From NCBI RefSeq assembly GCF_002160135.1, contig NZ_NFJZ01000005.1, positions 1 to 64,000 on the forward strand: DNA of 64,000 nt, given 5' to 3'. A program made the position numbers and the translations under genes. Positions 62,180 through 64,000 of this stretch are shown here, piece by piece; the first letter of the stretch is position 1; each line of letters starts with the position of its first letter. This DNA is from Lachnoclostridium sp. An196 (GTDB lineage: Bacteria > Bacillota > Clostridia > Lachnospirales > Lachnospiraceae). A model generated the notes under the pieces. The model searched no databases. It was not told the origin of the DNA and worked only from the letters and a program-made list of their open reading frames with translations.

Positions 62180-63694
62180 TTATTCCTGATGATCCATATT
62201 TTCCAGAAGTTTATAGGTAAGGAGCAGATACAGGAGCTGATCCGGATCTTCCAGATCCAGCGAGACCAGTTCCCGGATATGTGACATCCGGTATAAAAAC
62301 GTACTGCGGTGAATAAACAACGCTTTCGCGGCTCTGACCGCGTTCATCTGGTTGGAAATATACACTTTCAGTGTTTCAAAATATTCTGTTTTGTGTTCCT
62401 CGTCATATTTACGCAGTTCCAGCACCGCCCGGCTGCACACTGCCGCCGGTCCCAGCTTCTCTGTACATTTTCCCAGCAGATAATCCAGTGCAATATCCTC
62501 AAAACGGTTGACCCAGCGCAGGGGATATCTTTTCATACCCTCTTCCAAAGCGATCTTTGCCTGAAGGTAATACTGTTTCAAAGAACTCAGGCCTTCAAAT
62601 TCATAGCTGATTCCTGCTTTCAGATAACTGCTCCGCAGAAAACCTGTAATCAGATTTACCGCCTCTTCCATAGGTCTGCCAAAATGCGCCAGATTTGTAT
62701 AGACTGCGATACTCCCTTCCAGGAAAAAAGCACAGCTTCCTTTGATCAGGCTTTCAATCCGGTTACAGATAAAACGAAGCACCGTGAGATTCTGCCTGTC
62801 AACCATGGACATATAGATATTCATGCAAAAATATGTGTGCTCCTTCTTCCAGTCAAAACTCTCGAAACGGGGTTCCAGGGGCACATGCTCCATTCCTTCA
62901 TCCGTGAGAATATTGGAAAGCAGACGGTCCAGAGTATAACTGATGTCAGATTGTACCACCGTATATTTTTCCAGCATCTGATGGACATATTTTGCCAGGT
63001 GAAGAAGCAGATATTCATCGTAAAACTTCAGTTTCCGGGACGCCTCCACAATGATAATCCTATATACATGCCGGTTCATATCGCAGATATCCACGAACAA
63101 ATTATTCTTTTTTGTGACCGGATCAAAATAATGCTGTACATAAGGAACCCCGTCTCCGAGACCCTTCCCGGGATATACCGTAACCTGATTATGACGCAGA
63201 ATCTCCTGGAACTCCGGCATCATATCCATCAGACTGCTGTAATCAATCACAAATCCGTCCATAGTACAGACCATGATCGGATTATGAAAAATCCGGTGTG
63301 AGCCGTCCAGCAGCGTTTTCAGAGTACGTTCCGTCATCGCCAGACTCTGCATCTTTTCGTCCCATGCATCATATGTATCAAAAATACGCTGCACCGTATT
63401 AAAGAGTACCTCTGAATGGATCTCATCCGGAAAAAAACAGACTCCTGGAATCCGGTTTTCTTCCGGGCAATATCGCATACCTACTATCAGGAGCAGATTA
63501 TCTCCGTGCTCATCCAACAGCATTTCAGTAATATCCGCTTCTCTGGCCACATAGACTTTATTTTTTTTAAATTCCATACCGCTCTGGTACAGAAGCGGTC
63601 TTTTCAGATTCATCTCGTCCGCCATTTTCCCCGCGGAAAAGTCCGGATAATTCTGATGCAGCCGGTCGGCCAATATCTGCATGCTGATCCTCAT
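62180..63694 (-). CDS. PucR-type transcriptional regulator
   Basis: 504 residues. A PucR C-terminal HTH (SNQMNAVRAAKALFIHRSTF, then LYRMSHIRELV) follows a GGDEF-like/CdaR-type middle region. The N-terminal part is a sensory domain of unknown ligand. Family members control purine, amino-acid or sugar-acid use. AGGTG lies before ATG 63694. Its promoter is overlapped by an inverted repeat. The target genes are not evident; folD is upstream on the same strand. Confidence 0.8.
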   Translation of the reverse strand: MRISMQILADRLHQNYPDFSAGKMADEMNLKRPLLYQSGMEFKKNKVYVAREADITEMLLDEHGDNLLLIVGMRYCPEENRIPGVCFFPDEIHSEVLFNTVQRIFDTYDAWDEKMQSLAMTERTLKTLLDGSHRIFHNPIMVCTMDGFVIDYSSLMDMMPEFQEILRHNQVTVYPGKGLGDGVPYVQHYFDPVTKKNNLFVDICDMNRHVYRIIIVEASRKLKFYDEYLLLHLAKYVHQMLEKYTVVQSDISYTLDRLLSNILTDEGMEHVPLEPRFESFDWKKEHTYFCMNIYMSMVDRQNLTVLRFICNRIESLIKGSCAFFLEGSIAVYTNLAHFGRPMEEAVNLITGFLRSSYLKAGISYEFEGLSSLKQYYLQAKIALEEGMKRYPLRWVNRFEDIALDYLLGKCTEKLGPAAVCSRAVLELRKYDEEHKTEYFETLKVYISNQMNAVRAAKALFIHRSTFLYRMSHIRELVSLDLEDPDQLLYLLLTYKLLENMDHQE

Positions 63695-63720
63695 TTGTTC
63701 ACCTCATTATTTGTTCTCAT

Positions 63721-63756
63721 GATACAAATTGTACGAAAAATTTTTGTATCTGTCAA
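63721..63756 (-). promoter_or_regulatory. PucR-gene promoter with an operator spanning spacer and -10
   Basis: On the - strand TTGACA (63756-63751) and TACAAT (63733-63728) have 17 bp spacing. The inverted repeat GATACAAA and TTTGTATC (63721-63728 and 63743-63750, 14-base spacer) fills the region between -35 and the transcription start, as expected for a repressor or autoregulated site. Confidence 0.7.
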
Positions 63757-63774
63757 TCGGCTGCAATACCCAAA

Positions 63775-63812
63775 GAGGTTCGCCGACTGTTTTATAAACA
63801 GCCGCGAACCTC
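63775..63812 (-). terminator. Terminator-like hairpin after folD
   Basis: GAGGTTCGC (63775-63783) pairs with GCGAACCTC (63804-63812), with an inner CTGTTT/AAACAG stem at 63787-63801. The T-tract after it on the - strand is short (TTT). Confidence 0.6.
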
Positions 63813-63849
63813 ATGCAAGATCTTATATAGTTTATTTCTCTGCAGCTAA

Positions 63850-64000
63850 TCAGCCGAACTTTCTCATAGCCGCTTCCACTACATGTCCCACCAGAACGGA
63901 AGTGGTCACGCTGCCGACTCCGCCCGGCACCGGGGTAATCGCGTCTACGATCGGTTCCACTGCCGCGTAATCCACGTCTCCGCACAGCTTGCCTTCTTCG
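63850..64000 (-). CDS. folD: FolD (3' end only)
   Basis: Only the last 49 or so codons are in the window; the rest lies beyond the right edge. The residues [20 protein letters not shown], then [18 protein letters not shown], match the C-terminus of the bifunctional methylenetetrahydrofolate dehydrogenase/cyclohydrolase, an enzyme of one-carbon metabolism. The stop TGA is at 63852-63850. Confidence 0.9.
   Translation of the reverse strand, partial: EEGKLCGDVDYAAVEPIVDAITPVPGGVGSVTTSVLVGHVVEAAMRKFG

Noticed and set aside
1-64000. CRISPR arrays, tRNA or rRNA genes and complete insertion sequences
   Set aside because: No regularly spaced repeats, cloverleaf-like segments, rRNA stretches or transposase genes with terminal repeats were noticed by eye. 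A tRNA search program would be decisive.

Overview
The window reads as chromosomal DNA of an anaerobic, low-to-mid G+C Gram-positive bacterium of the class Clostridia, most likely family Lachnospiraceae (inferred from gene order and protein style, not from a marker-gene comparison). Pointers are an NfnAB transhydrogenase, a class F flavodiiron protein ending in rubredoxin, Rex, a clostridial mreBCD-pbp2-minCDE-rodA-mgsA cluster, OAH sulfhydrylase and a PucR-type regulator. Having both mreBCD and minCDE argues for a rod-shaped cell. No rRNA, tRNA, CRISPR array or intact insertion sequence was recognised.

Layout. 1-2250 (+): a small HTH repressor with a DUF3169 membrane protein, preceded by three copies of an inverted-repeat operator, then an unknown anchored extracellular protein. 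2344-34750 (-): a long co-directional core block. In the direction of transcription this is mutS, mutL, miaA, a methionine-gamma-lyase-like PLP protein, two flavoproteins, a DUF4321 protein, radC, mreB, mreC, mreD, PBP2, minC, minD, minE, rodA, mgsA, a D,D-carboxypeptidase, a small P-loop protein, terminator; an HlyD-like membrane protein, yggS, sepF, terminator; aroB, lspA, a RluD-type synthase, an HPr-like protein, terminator; ftsK, a zinc-ribbon membrane protein, nfnA and nfnB. It joins DNA repair, wall elongation, division-site selection and chromosome segregation.

34878-43254 (-): two tripartite ABC export systems of the MacAB type (ATPase, FtsX-type permease, HlyD/MacA adaptor), with a + strand csoR-type metal-sensor gene and its operator between them. 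43552-46497 (+): a flavodiiron protein, then a decayed Rpn/PD-(D/E)XK nuclease gene that lost its catalytic core. 46658-51647: an A+T-rich island with a LysR regulator divergent from a four-gene operon (2-hydroxyacid dehydrogenase, RraA-like aldolase, CitMHS-type carboxylate transporter, metallo-beta-lactamase-fold hydrolase). It looks like a compact uptake and breakdown pathway for an unknown organic acid and is the best candidate for an undescribed system here.

51659-64000 is mostly - strand housekeeping: pepD, tepA, metY, a CFI-box protein and yebC; then rex, nnrD, alr and a mazF-type gene with no antitoxin beside it. A + strand ABC-F gene follows, then a PucR-type regulator with an operator across its promoter, and the 3' end of folD at the right edge.

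Most starts were chosen from Shine-Dalgarno spacing and translational coupling, and several are internal to the longest open frame. Promoters and terminators were read by eye from -35/-10 spacing and perfect stems. Family names come from recognised motifs; no database search was run.
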